From assembly GCA_029882975.1 (NCBI GenBank), contig JAOUJW010000020.1, positions 1 through 64,000 on the forward strand: DNA of 64,000 bases, read 5' to 3'. Below are positions 55,251 to 63,882 of this stretch, one piece after another. The notes beneath the pieces were generated by a model. It did no database searches, had not been told where the DNA came from, and worked only from the letters and a program-made list of their open reading frames with translations. The DNA comes from Gammaproteobacteria bacterium (GTDB lineage: Bacteria > Pseudomonadota > Gammaproteobacteria > SZUA-152). The position numbers and the translations under genes were made by a program. How positions within the stretch are numbered: the first letter of the stretch is position 1; every line of letters starts with the position of its first letter.

Positions 55251-56255
55251 TTACAGATCTTTAACCGTTAACTCTTCAGCGGTCGCGTTAAGAAAGCCGT
55301 ATTTGGCGTAAATACCCTGCGCGGCCTCGGTAGCCAGATACTGCAAATAGCGGTTGGCATTTTCTGCGTTTCGAGCTTCGTTCAAAGCACCGATAGCATA
55401 AGCCACTTCTTCCTGCTTGTTGTAGGGAGCCGGGATGCTGACACCATCAATTTTTCGGCCTTCGGCTTTAGCGTGTACCACTTCGGTGGTCCATACAATG
55501 CCTACATCGGCTTCGCCGTTTTCAATGCGATGAGGAGTTTCGCGGTGATGGCGCGAGGTAAACCAGGTTTTGCCGGCAACCGCCCAACAGCTCTTACATT
55601 TAGCACCCGCGGTTACTTTGTCATACAAATTGAGATCTTTGAGCATGGCTGAACCGTAGAACTTGAAGATACCTTCGGTTAAAGGGTTTGGATGCGATTG
55701 AACCAGATCATCCCGCCCCAAGTCCTCTGGACCTTTAATACCTTTGGGATTGCCTTCAGCCACCATCAACTCCAACTTATTGTGAGTGTAAACGATGTGC
55801 TGGCTCATACGGCCTTTTTTCTTCAGCTTTTTAAGATGGTTGATATTTACGCTGGCGAACAGATCCGGATTTTGGTTGGTGTCCTGACCATCAATCTGAC
55901 CTTGCGCCAAAATCTGTTTTTTCAAAATTTGGCCTGGGGGAATGGTTTCTACATAAACGGTTTTGATATCCGGGTTTTTACTTTGGAAGTCTTTGATCAG
56001 CTCTTCCATAACCATGAACTGGTTTCCAGCCAAATACATAACCAGATCCGCGGTATAAGAATCACCAATTTTGCCGTAATCGATCTTACCATCGGTGTGG
56101 AAAGTGCGGTAGTCGTGCCCGTGACCGGCATCTTTCTCTTCCGCTTTTGCGTGGCCATCGTGGCCGGCCATTTTTCCGCCCCCGGTGGAAGCACACCCGA
56201 CAACCAAGCCGGCAGTAAACAACGCCGTTGTTATGGATTTTGCAATTGTATTCAT
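55251..56255 (-). CDS. substrate-binding lipoprotein (ModA-like fold), copy 2
   Basis: A 334-residue lipoprotein: lipobox LVVGC (Cys21), then a His-rich stretch (MAGHDGHAKAEEKDAGHGHDY) likely able to bind metal. The rest matches the paralogue at 42935-43915 motif for motif (MYLAGNQFMVMEELI, ETIPPGQILK, HPNPLTEGIFKFYGS, the CKSCW cysteine pair, RHHRETPHRI, VGIVWTTEVVHA). It is anchored to a membrane, whereas the paralogue is soluble. No transporter subunits are adjacent. A GGGAGAGG site precedes the ATG. The ligand is unknown; an oxyanion or a metal is plausible. Confidence 0.82.
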   Translation of the reverse strand: MNTIAKSITTALFTAGLVVGCASTGGGKMAGHDGHAKAEEKDAGHGHDYRTFHTDGKIDYGKIGDSYTADLVMYLAGNQFMVMEELIKDFQSKNPDIKTVYVETIPPGQILKKQILAQGQIDGQDTNQNPDLFASVNINHLKKLKKKGRMSQHIVYTHNKLELMVAEGNPKGIKGPEDLGRDDLVQSHPNPLTEGIFKFYGSAMLKDLNLYDKVTAGAKCKSCWAVAGKTWFTSRHHRETPHRIENGEADVGIVWTTEVVHAKAEGRKIDGVSIPAPYNKQEEVAYAIGALNEARNAENANRYLQYLATEAAQGIYAKYGFLNATAEELTVKDL

Positions 56256-56610
56256 TACCTCTCCCTTACGTGAGTTATAAACAAATATATAGTTATAGAC
56301 ATACTTTAAGTTTGATCCCCTAAACTTGCATCCTGGGTTTCAAACAATGGAAACTCAGGAATTATGGCACGTCATGATACCAACAAGTCCAACTTTCACA
56401 GCATGTATGGACCGCAGTGTAATGCATCCCTCTCTGTAAAAACACACTTGTATGACAAACCACTAAATCAGCCGGCCGTATGAACAAGGTGTGTGGACGA
56501 TCCTGATATTAATCTTAATACAAAGAAAGGAAAATAAATCTAGGGCAAACCCTAGAACGGTAACTATAGGAGAGTTTTCCAGTCCCGCAATACGGGACTG
56601 GAGGGTTATA
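56256..56610. other. 355-bp gap with two hairpins, no gene
   Basis: Between two minus-strand genes. It contains a perfect hairpin CTAGGG-caaa-CCCTAG (56540-56555) and a perfect 9-bp stem CCAGTCCCG / CGGGACTGG with a 5-nt loop (56579-56601). Neither is followed by a T-run on the minus strand, so they are not classic terminators of the VWA gene. They could be mRNA 3'-end stabilisers or protein sites. The rest is AT-rich and should hold the promoter of the lipoprotein gene. Confidence 0.55.
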
Positions 56611-57303
56611 TTAGTTTATTAAAATATTATCGATCTGGTCCATGTCGTTAGTGACTTTCCATTTTCCACCACCCGACTCCACTCTGATCTGCCATTCCTG
56701 TAAACGATCCAGGTACTCTTGAGGATTGAAATTATCCGTACGCAGTTTCGTTACGTTTAAAGCAATAACATCATAACCTTTGAGTTTAAATTGGATGTCA
56801 CGATTATAGCGTTTATCCAATTCTTCCTTTAAGTCAGAAAAAATCAAAATGGTCTTTTGTCCCGGATTTTTTTCATTTAAATATTCCGCCGCCTGCAAAA
56901 TACCTCCGGTGATATCGGTGTAAGAAGCCGGTTTAACGCTTTTCACAAACTTGTTAATTTCTTCTTTGAATATACGTTTTTGTTGATTGGCTTTACTGGG
57001 CCGGTCATCAAAGGTCACCTTAGCCACAATGTCCTTCTCGCTGAAACTGCCCGTATCGATTCTGGCCACGGCAAAAGAATCACCGGGATACAGCTTTGAC
57101 AACAAGACATTGATAATCTGCTGCGCCTTGCGCAACTCTCTGGTATACGTCCCGGAGGTATCTATTAACATATATACGCCACGTGCATGAGAGGTAGGGC
57201 CGGTGGACGCCTTTTCCTTTTCGTCCTCACCCGAACACCCACTGAGAACACCTATCAATACCAGCAGAAAAGCCCAAAAAACTTTAGCCATAACATTAGG
57301 CAT
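56611..57303 (-). CDS. VWA domain lipoprotein
   Basis: A 230-residue lipoprotein (lipobox VLSGC, Cys23) with a von Willebrand factor A domain at about 40-210. Metal-site residues are visible: DTSGTYT for the DxSxS element (Thr in the last place), SYTDITGG and IFSDLKEE. Such domains bind partners through a bound Mg/Ca ion. The start codon overlaps the stop of the membrane-protein gene by one base (TGATG), so the two are coupled. It is probably exposed in the periplasm. The function is unknown. Confidence 0.8.
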   Translation of the reverse strand: MPNVMAKVFWAFLLVLIGVLSGCSGEDEKEKASTGPTSHARGVYMLIDTSGTYTRELRKAQQIINVLLSKLYPGDSFAVARIDTGSFSEKDIVAKVTFDDRPSKANQQKRIFKEEINKFVKSVKPASYTDITGGILQAAEYLNEKNPGQKTILIFSDLKEELDKRYNRDIQFKLKGYDVIALNVTKLRTDNFNPQEYLDRLQEWQIRVESGGGKWKVTNDMDQIDNILIN

Positions 57304-58757
57304 CAGGACGCCTCCTTCATAACGGCCTGTTCCAACTTCCTTTGTCGCGGCCCTGAGGCAGCCACCGGCCGGGGTTTGTTTTTAACCATTTTCTCCAGCC
57401 ACAGAGGCATAAATACCAGCAGATCAAACAAGTGCACCATCAAATTACCCAAATGCAAGAACCCGTTACCCGTGATTCGTAAACCAAAGGCGCCGACGCG
57501 AATCAAGGCCACCGTTACCCCCCCCATCACGGAACGCAAGGAAGAAACAAAGGTTTCCAATGGGATTGCCACAAAAGTCAAAGCAAAAGGTAAAACAAAA
57601 CCCATACCCATTTGCGCCACGGTGGTTATCCATAAATAACCATTATCCACAGCTTCTGCTGCTCCCCCTCTTAACAAGGCGGATGTCGCGAGTTCATCTT
57701 GTACCAACAATTCACGCATGTACGCCAGCCCGGCTTCAACAAAAGCCAGTGACAGTAGAATGGTAAATGTAAACCAAATCATTTTGACTCGAATATAGTC
57801 CTTTAATGAACCAATAGCAGGAAACAAACGAGTAATACGCATACACTCCATGAGAAACAACCCCATGGTGATTTCCACCAAAATAATCACCATGGCCGCA
57901 ATGTTTGCCACTTTATAGTCCATGATATACGTATTACCGCCCACCATTTCTGCCATGGGACGGGCAATGAGACTGAAGTTGATCATGGCGCCACCGACCG
58001 CTATCAATAACACAAAGGTGGACGTAAAAAAATGTTTGAAGGAGGACTCGGACAACTCCCGAACGGCCCGGTCGGTTCCGTTAATGATCTGTTCATAGTC
58101 ATCCATATAACGGTCTATGATCTTGGCGCGCTCCAATAGAGCAGTGACATTCTTGTCAGCCGTGTTGACTACTTCCAGCATTTTACGCCAGGAAGGCACC
58201 ATATTTTTCAGTAACTGGTGCCGTTCTTTGCGGGAATTGCGGTATTCCTCTGTAGTGTTATTGTGAGCCTTTACCAGAGAACCGTGAATATCTTCCAGGA
58301 TATCCGCAACTATGGGGTCACTTTTCGCCGGAATCTTAGCGACGGCATCGACTGCATTAACCCAACCCGGCGGCGGAGGCGGAACCTCGGCACTGAGTTT
58401 GTAATCGTCTTCCAGCTTAGTAATTTCTTCCAATACACGCCGATTCAACGTGGGCGTATCAGCCAGTTCCTTCTTCACCGCTGCGCTAATGCGTTCAAAT
58501 TCTCGCTCCAGCTCACGCTCCTTAGCTTCACGTCCGGCTGCCAACAAAACTTCCTTATTACGCAGCGCGACTTTGTGTTCCAAAGGGACCAAAGTACGTG
58601 CAGACATACGAAAACCATTACGGAGGATCCGGCATAAGGACAAAATGGTTTTGTGAGCCGCATCTCTGGCCATATAGAGAAATAGTGTCAGCAGGAAAAA
58701 CCAGACAATTCCAGAGACCACCGGGCTGGAACCAATTTGTAAATCCGAGAACGACAT
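57303..58757 (-). CDS. membrane protein with coiled-coil domain, partner of the VWA lipoprotein
   Basis: A 484-residue protein I cannot assign to a named family. One N-terminal membrane helix (about 12-30), then about 200 residues of charged helices that look like coiled coil (KERELEREFERISAAVKKEL) with a short Pro run (EVPPPPPGW). About five membrane helices follow between 245 and 460. It ends with a basic tail. A GGAGG site 5 nt before the ATG at 58757 fixes the start. It forms a two-gene operon with the VWA lipoprotein. Confidence 0.7.
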   Translation of the reverse strand: MSFSDLQIGSSPVVSGIVWFFLLTLFLYMARDAAHKTILSLCRILRNGFRMSARTLVPLEHKVALRNKEVLLAAGREAKERELEREFERISAAVKKELADTPTLNRRVLEEITKLEDDYKLSAEVPPPPPGWVNAVDAVAKIPAKSDPIVADILEDIHGSLVKAHNNTTEEYRNSRKERHQLLKNMVPSWRKMLEVVNTADKNVTALLERAKIIDRYMDDYEQIINGTDRAVRELSESSFKHFFTSTFVLLIAVGGAMINFSLIARPMAEMVGGNTYIMDYKVANIAAMVIILVEITMGLFLMECMRITRLFPAIGSLKDYIRVKMIWFTFTILLSLAFVEAGLAYMRELLVQDELATSALLRGGAAEAVDNGYLWITTVAQMGMGFVLPFALTFVAIPLETFVSSLRSVMGGVTVALIRVGAFGLRITGNGFLHLGNLMVHLFDLLVFMPLWLEKMVKNKPRPVAASGPRQRKLEQAVMKEAS

Positions 58758-59391
58758 AACAACCTCCGTCTGTTTGACGAGTATAGAGTGTATATAATAC
58801 AAACAATTCAGTGCCCGCCAAAACACTAAATCGACCTTGTCCCTGACTAAACATCAAGCGCCACAAACGGCGCAAGGGTCGGCAAACCCTTGTTGAAAAC
58901 CCAGCATTTACTGTGCCGATCCTCGGTCGACCCGTTAAGAAAAAACGGGTGTGAAAAGCACCAACACCACGAAAACCAATGATTTATCCAACTGCAGGCA
59001 CCCTAAAACCACAGGGCTTTACAAGTAACTAGGCGAAATCCGACAAAATAACGTACAATCCACCAGCGGCTAGTCACAGGCTACTAGGTGCGGCCAACAC
59101 GGAATTTTTCAAGAACACGCCCTGTGGAACAAAACTCATGCGCATTGAACCAATGATATTACGAACCCATCGTTTTCGAGCTTACAACCGTGGGGGTTAG
59201 AGCCATGGGAGTTAGAACCATGGTTACAACCGGGGTTGACATGAGCGTTACAACTGAGCCTGCCATAACGCCGAACCCCCATGGAAATGACGCAATCGTA
59301 TTGCAAAATAATGGCCTATTCATACCCGGTTCGCAACATTGGCGCGGGTCTTAATTGACATAGCAGCTGTACACTATTTAACCATCCCTTG
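58758..59391. other. 634-bp divergent region with stem-loops, no gene
   Basis: No convincing open frame. Two perfect 7-bp stems are present: CAAGGGT / ACCCTTG (58873-58892) and ACCCGTT / AACGGGT (58930-58950), 38 bp apart. Further on, GTTAGAGCCATGG (59196-59208) and GTTAGAACCATGG (59211-59223) repeat with one mismatch, next to related TTACAACC elements. The stretch could hold a small RNA as well as the promoters of the two flanking genes. Confidence 0.45.
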
Positions 59392-61554
59392 ATGAATTCG
59401 TCCACCCACACATTCTTTGCCACCGCCGCTAAAGGCTTAGAGCCCTTAATTGCCGATGAGTTGCAATCTTTTTCCGCAAAAAATATTCAGCTCAGCGGAG
59501 GTGGCGTGAGTTTTAACGGCTCCATGGAACTGGCCTACCGCATGTGCCTCTGGTCTCGGGTTGCCAATCGGATTTTGTTGCTGCTAAAAACATGCGAAGT
59601 ACAGGATATGGAAGCATTGTACGATGCGGTCTACGCACTGGACTGGTCACAACATTTTGGCGCCCACAACAGTATTGCCGTGGATTTTGTCGCCAAACAC
59701 TCCTTTGTGCGCAATAGCTTATTTGGCGCCCAAAAAACCAAAGACGCCATTGTGGATCAATTCCAAAGCAAACTGGGGCAACGTCCCAATGTGGACCTGC
59801 AATCGCCTGACATACGTATTAACATGTTTATGAAATCCAACCGGGTCAGCCTAAGCCTGGACTTATCGGGTCATAGCTTACACCAACGGGGTTATCGCCA
59901 AAATAAGGTGAAAGCTCCCATCAAAGAAAATCTGGCCGCTGCGATTTTGCGACGTGCCGGCTGGCCTGACATAGCCGCTAAGAACGGTGGCTTACTGGAC
60001 CCCATGTGTGGCTCCGGCACATTCCTGATCGAGGCCGCCCTCATGGCTGCCAATATTGCCCCCGGCCTTTACCGCAGGGACTTTGGCTTCACCCATTGGA
60101 AACAGCACGATGCGTCCTGCTGGAATCAATTGCTGGAACACGCACAACAGCAGCAAGTGGAGGGTTTGAAAAGCCTACCCAAAATCTTTGGCTATGACCG
60201 TGACCCGCGCGCCATCAAATCAGCAAAACTCAACATCCGCGCCGCCGGTCTGGAGGATTATATTGATGTAGGGCAACAGGAACTGTCGCAACTCCATGGT
60301 GAACCCAACCTGACTCCCGGGCTGATTCTCACCAACCCCCCATACGGTGAACGGCTTTCGGAGAAAAACCACTTGCCGGAACTGTTTGAATTGCTGGGAA
60401 ACCAATTAAAAAGCCACTTTTCACAGTGGAAAGCCACCATTCTCTGCGCGGATGCAATCTTGGGCAAGCGCTTGGGTATGCGCAGCCACCGAATCCATAC
60501 GATCTATAATGGCCCTATAGAATGCAAATTATTGCATTTCAACATTGATCCCCAATGGTTTTTCAGGGAACCTCACCACCTGACCCCGGATATGAGCGCC
60601 TTGGAAAACGAGCAGGCACTCATGTTTAAAAACCGCCTGGAAAAAAATCTCAAACGCCTCAAACCCTGGATACAAAAAGAAAACATTCAAGCATACCGCG
60701 CATACGATGCCGATCTACCCAATTACAATGTAGCCGTGGATGTGTATCACAGCGACATAATTCGGGTTAATGTGCAGGAATATCAGGCACCTAAAACTAT
60801 TGATGCCGGTATTGCCAAACAACGCTTGCGTGAAGCTTTGGCCATTGTTGGTGATGTGTTCCATATTCCATCGGAGCAGGTGTTTGTCAAAATCCGCCAA
60901 CGCCAACGTCAACAGCAGCAATATGAGAAGTTCGGCGACAGTAAAGACTTTCATATTATTGAAGAAAACGGCGGTAAACTGCTGGTGAACCTAAAGGACT
61001 ACCTGGATACGGGTTTGTTTTTAGACCATAGGCCCACCCGTTTAAAAATCCAGCAGCTTAGTAAGAAAAAGAGATTTCTAAATCTGTTTTGTTACACTGG
61101 AGCCGCCACTGTCCACGCCGCCTTAGGTGGAGCGACTTATACCTGTTCGGTGGACATGTCCCAAACCTATATTCAATGGGCTGGCAAAAACCTGGAACTC
61201 AACGGTTTTGCCCTACAAAACCATGAACTCATCCAGGCAGACTGCCTGCAGTGGCTTCGCAATTCCGTGAAGGGTGATTTTGATCTTATTTTTATGGATC
61301 CACCCACTTTTTCCAACTCCAAACGCATGAACCATGTTCTTGATATACAAAGAGATCATGGGGAATTAATCCAATATGCGATGAAACGACTGAAATCCGA
61401 CGGTATGTTACTGTTTTCCACCAATTTTCGTAAATTTCAATTGTCGGACCCGCTACATGAACTCTTCCAAATCCTGAAAATGGAAGATAGCCTGCCTCCG
61501 GACTTTCGGCGCAATGGGAAAATCCACCAGTGTTGGCAGATTAGACATAAATAA
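59392..61554 (+). CDS. rlmL: 23S rRNA methyltransferase RlmKL (fused)
   Basis: A 720-residue bifunctional enzyme that makes m2G2445 and m7G2069 of 23S rRNA (E. coli numbering). An N-terminal ferredoxin-like/THUMP region (to about 160) precedes the RlmL methyltransferase (DPMCGSGTFLIEAA, LTNPPYGERL). The RlmK methyltransferase is at about 440-720, with NLFCYTGAATVHAALGGA and FMDPPTFSNSKRM. The fused form is typical of gammaproteobacteria. The ATG at 59392 is preferred to the TTG codon directly before it. Confidence 0.95.
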   Translation: MNSSTHTFFATAAKGLEPLIADELQSFSAKNIQLSGGGVSFNGSMELAYRMCLWSRVANRILLLLKTCEVQDMEALYDAVYALDWSQHFGAHNSIAVDFVAKHSFVRNSLFGAQKTKDAIVDQFQSKLGQRPNVDLQSPDIRINMFMKSNRVSLSLDLSGHSLHQRGYRQNKVKAPIKENLAAAILRRAGWPDIAAKNGGLLDPMCGSGTFLIEAALMAANIAPGLYRRDFGFTHWKQHDASCWNQLLEHAQQQQVEGLKSLPKIFGYDRDPRAIKSAKLNIRAAGLEDYIDVGQQELSQLHGEPNLTPGLILTNPPYGERLSEKNHLPELFELLGNQLKSHFSQWKATILCADAILGKRLGMRSHRIHTIYNGPIECKLLHFNIDPQWFFREPHHLTPDMSALENEQALMFKNRLEKNLKRLKPWIQKENIQAYRAYDADLPNYNVAVDVYHSDIIRVNVQEYQAPKTIDAGIAKQRLREALAIVGDVFHIPSEQVFVKIRQRQRQQQQYEKFGDSKDFHIIEENGGKLLVNLKDYLDTGLFLDHRPTRLKIQQLSKKKRFLNLFCYTGAATVHAALGGATYTCSVDMSQTYIQWAGKNLELNGFALQNHELIQADCLQWLRNSVKGDFDLIFMDPPTFSNSKRMNHVLDIQRDHGELIQYAMKRLKSDGMLLFSTNFRKFQLSDPLHELFQILKMEDSLPPDFRRNGKIHQCWQIRHK

Positions 61555-61715
61555 TAACTTAGTGTATTGATCAATTATTCATAATTCAATACCATGCGCT
61601 CTTGTTATCTCTGTGAAGTATATTTCCGCAGTATTGGATTGTTTCAATTTCTTGTTTATGTTTTTTTGCTGAACCGAGGGAATACCATTCCCTTGATGTA
61701 AGGAGGATTAGAATA

Positions 61716-62321
61716 GTGGGTGTATTAGTTGGCCGCAAGGCTCCTGATTTTACGGCTCCTGCCGTGCTGGGTGACGGTTCCATCGTTGATAACTACAATT
61801 TTACCGAGACGGTGAAAGGAAAATACGCAGTTGTATTTTTCTACCCGCTCGATTTCACGTTTGTTTGTCCGTCCGAGTTAATTGCATTTGACCATCGTTT
61901 GGATGAATTTAAAAAACGCGGCGTGGAAGTCATTGGTGTTTCCATTGATTCCCACTTCACCCACAATGCCTGGCGCAATACGCCAATCAACAGCGGCGGT
62001 ATTGGCCCGGTGGGATACACTTTGGTTGCCGATATGACACATGCCATTTGCAAAGCCTATGACGTGGAAACACCGGATGGCGCTGTCGCCTTCCGCGGCT
62101 CCTTCCTTATCGACCGTGACGGGATGGTACGCCACCAGGTCATAAATGACTTGCCTTTGGGACGAAATGTTGATGAAATGATACGCATGGTTGAGGCCCT
62201 GCAGTTTACCGAGGAACACGGCGAAGTTTGCCCGGCAGGCTGGAACAAGGGCGACAAAGGTATGACAGCCACTCCGGATGGGGTGGCCACTTATTTGGCC
62301 GCAAACGCGGACAATCTATAG
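61716..62321 (+). CDS. 2-Cys peroxiredoxin (AhpC/Prx1 type)
   Basis: A 201-residue peroxiredoxin that reduces peroxides. The peroxidatic Cys is in FTFVCPSELIAF and the resolving Cys in HGEVCPAGWNKG near the C-terminus. Other conserved segments are GVSIDSHFTHNAWR and AFRGSFLIDRDG. The GTG at 61716 is chosen as start, since AGGAGG lies 10 nt upstream. It stands alone, terminated by the hairpin at 62344-62373. Confidence 0.94.
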   Translation: MGVLVGRKAPDFTAPAVLGDGSIVDNYNFTETVKGKYAVVFFYPLDFTFVCPSELIAFDHRLDEFKKRGVEVIGVSIDSHFTHNAWRNTPINSGGIGPVGYTLVADMTHAICKAYDVETPDGAVAFRGSFLIDRDGMVRHQVINDLPLGRNVDEMIRMVEALQFTEEHGEVCPAGWNKGDKGMTATPDGVATYLAANADNL

Positions 62322-62343
62322 AATCTCGCTTCTCGCTAAGTGA

Positions 62344-62373
62344 GGACCCCGGCGGGATTGCCGGGGTTTTTTA
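62344..62373 (+). terminator. Rho-independent terminator of the peroxiredoxin gene
   Basis: Stem ACCCCGGC / GCCGGGGT with a 6-nt loop, followed by six T residues. It lies about 23 bp after the peroxiredoxin stop. Confidence 0.92.
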
Positions 62374-62394
62374 TTGCCTACCGCAAAGTAAAAA

Positions 62395-62667
62395 TCATTC
62401 GTCGCCGGGTTTCCATACACCAAATGCCTCATCTTCCACTGCCGCCGGTGCAGCGACATCATCAAACACATGCTGAGCAAATCCCAATAACTGGTTTAAA
62501 TACTCACTTTTTTCATCGTAGTCTCCCGGTTGCTCCCCCACCACATAACCCAAAACCGCAGCAAGATATTGCACTGCAAACCCGGGATCATTGGCCCTGG
62601 CGTCAACTTTTACCAGTGCCTGTTGCAGGTCGTGAATCAATTCATCGGATATTTGCAGTTCGCTCAT
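62395..62667 (-). CDS. hypothetical small acidic protein
   Basis: A 90-residue, acidic, mostly helical soluble protein starting MSELQISDELIHDLQ, without recognised motif. An AAGGTAAC site sits just before the ATG. It lies downstream of the parvulin-type lipoprotein gene on the same strand, 48 bp away, and may be cotranscribed with it. Confidence 0.6.
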   Translation of the reverse strand: MSELQISDELIHDLQQALVKVDARANDPGFAVQYLAAVLGYVVGEQPGDYDEKSEYLNQLLGFAQHVFDDVAAPAAVEDEAFGVWKPGDE

Positions 62668-62714
62668 TGGGTTACCTTTGTAAGCTGTGTCAGCTTTGTC
62701 ATTAATAAATCTAC

Positions 62715-63575
62715 TTAACGGGTCGCTATTTTAAACCGATTCTGTTCCTGTCGGACTTTTTCATCCACCAGCTTATTCAGTCTCCCGGTTTCCTGTAATT
62801 TCAGGGCATAGCGAAATTGACGTTCCACCTGATCTTTCACTTTGTCAAATTCGCGCTCTTGGATGGCGGGCTCTTCCAGTGTTTTGAGAATCACCAGGCC
62901 GTCCTTGGTTTCCAGGGGACCGGCCACGGTGCCTTTAGGCAACCGTACAGCGGTGTTAAACACTATTCGCTCCAGATCCGACTCTGCTTTCCAACCAAGA
63001 TCCCCGCCCTTGGCCGCATTCTCCTTGTCGTCAGAATGTTTTTTTGCCGCTGCAGTAAAATCCGCTCCGGGTTTCCTCAGTTGTATGACCAGCGCACTAA
63101 GCTGGTCCAGAATTTTCTGTTTCTTTGCCGCATTCGCCGGCTTTTTCTTCAGGATCAGAGCCAACCTCAATTTTTTATCCGCAAACTGCGCCTTGTTTTT
63201 TTCGTAGTACGCTTTCAGCGACTCTGATGTTACCTGCTGCTGTATGTAGTCTTCAAAATAGTTATTGATCAGGATTTGATTGCGTCGATCCTTGACATGC
63301 GACAACGCCTTGGCCTGACCGGACCACTGTTGCTGTAAAATAGTTTCCGCCAGCGCATTGCGCACAATTAAAGATCTCACAGCACGCTCTCGTTTTTGCT
63401 TGTCTGACTCAGCAATATTCTTGTATTGCAGATAAGAATCCACATCGGCCTGAGTCAAAGAAAAATCGTACAATGGTTTAGCATTGGCGGCGGGTGCGTT
63501 CGCGCCTTGATTACAGGAAACCCCCATGACAGCCAGACAACTAAACAGCAAAGATTTGTAGATATTGTTATTCAT
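62715..63575 (-). CDS. parvulin-type peptidyl-prolyl isomerase lipoprotein
   Basis: A 286-residue exported lipoprotein (lipobox VMGVSC). An N-terminal helical chaperone-like segment resembling SurA/EpsD proteins covers about 30-130, followed by a rotamase domain (about 145-240) with the signatures KKHSDDKENAAKGGDLGW and LPKGTVAGPLETKDGLVILKTLE. A basic helical tail closes the protein. The ATG at 63575 is chosen because the alternative at 63599 is a TTG and lengthens the signal sequence. It should help fold proteins in the periplasm; EpsD-family members serve exopolysaccharide export, but no such genes are seen here. Confidence 0.85.
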   Translation of the reverse strand: MNNNIYKSLLFSCLAVMGVSCNQGANAPAANAKPLYDFSLTQADVDSYLQYKNIAESDKQKRERAVRSLIVRNALAETILQQQWSGQAKALSHVKDRRNQILINNYFEDYIQQQVTSESLKAYYEKNKAQFADKKLRLALILKKKPANAAKKQKILDQLSALVIQLRKPGADFTAAAKKHSDDKENAAKGGDLGWKAESDLERIVFNTAVRLPKGTVAGPLETKDGLVILKTLEEPAIQEREFDKVKDQVERQFRYALKLQETGRLNKLVDEKVRQEQNRFKIATR

Positions 63576-63619
63576 AGCTAACACCTGTTTTACGGCCAAA
63601 CTAATACTTACATAAAATT

Positions 63620-63868
63620 TTATGCCCCTGACACCATATCCTTTGGTGGTAATTGTAAATAAAACCCTTGTTCCTTGATTTGTTGCATGACCTGCCTTGG
63701 GTCAGCTAACGCCAGAGTTTTTCGTTGCGCCAGATTCAATTGCATAACAAACTCCAACTGTCCCAACAACCCCGCCAGCGACTCCGGCAAAGCGGAAAAC
63801 TCGCCTTCTTTATCCAGATAAACATATGTATCCGGCTTTCGCAAACTTTTGTATATGTAACACAACAT
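63620..63868 (-). CDS. YcgL domain protein
   Basis: An 82-residue YcgL (UPF0745) protein: MLCYIYKSLRKPDTYVYL at the start, EFVMQLNL in the middle and IKEQGFYLQLPP at the end match the family closely. The function is unknown; the family is a gammaproteobacterial marker, often next to RNase D. The gene before it on the same strand is cut by the window edge. Confidence 0.9.
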   Translation of the reverse strand: MLCYIYKSLRKPDTYVYLDKEGEFSALPESLAGLLGQLEFVMQLNLAQRKTLALADPRQVMQQIKEQGFYLQLPPKDMVSGA

Positions 63869-63882
63869 AATACTGATACCGC

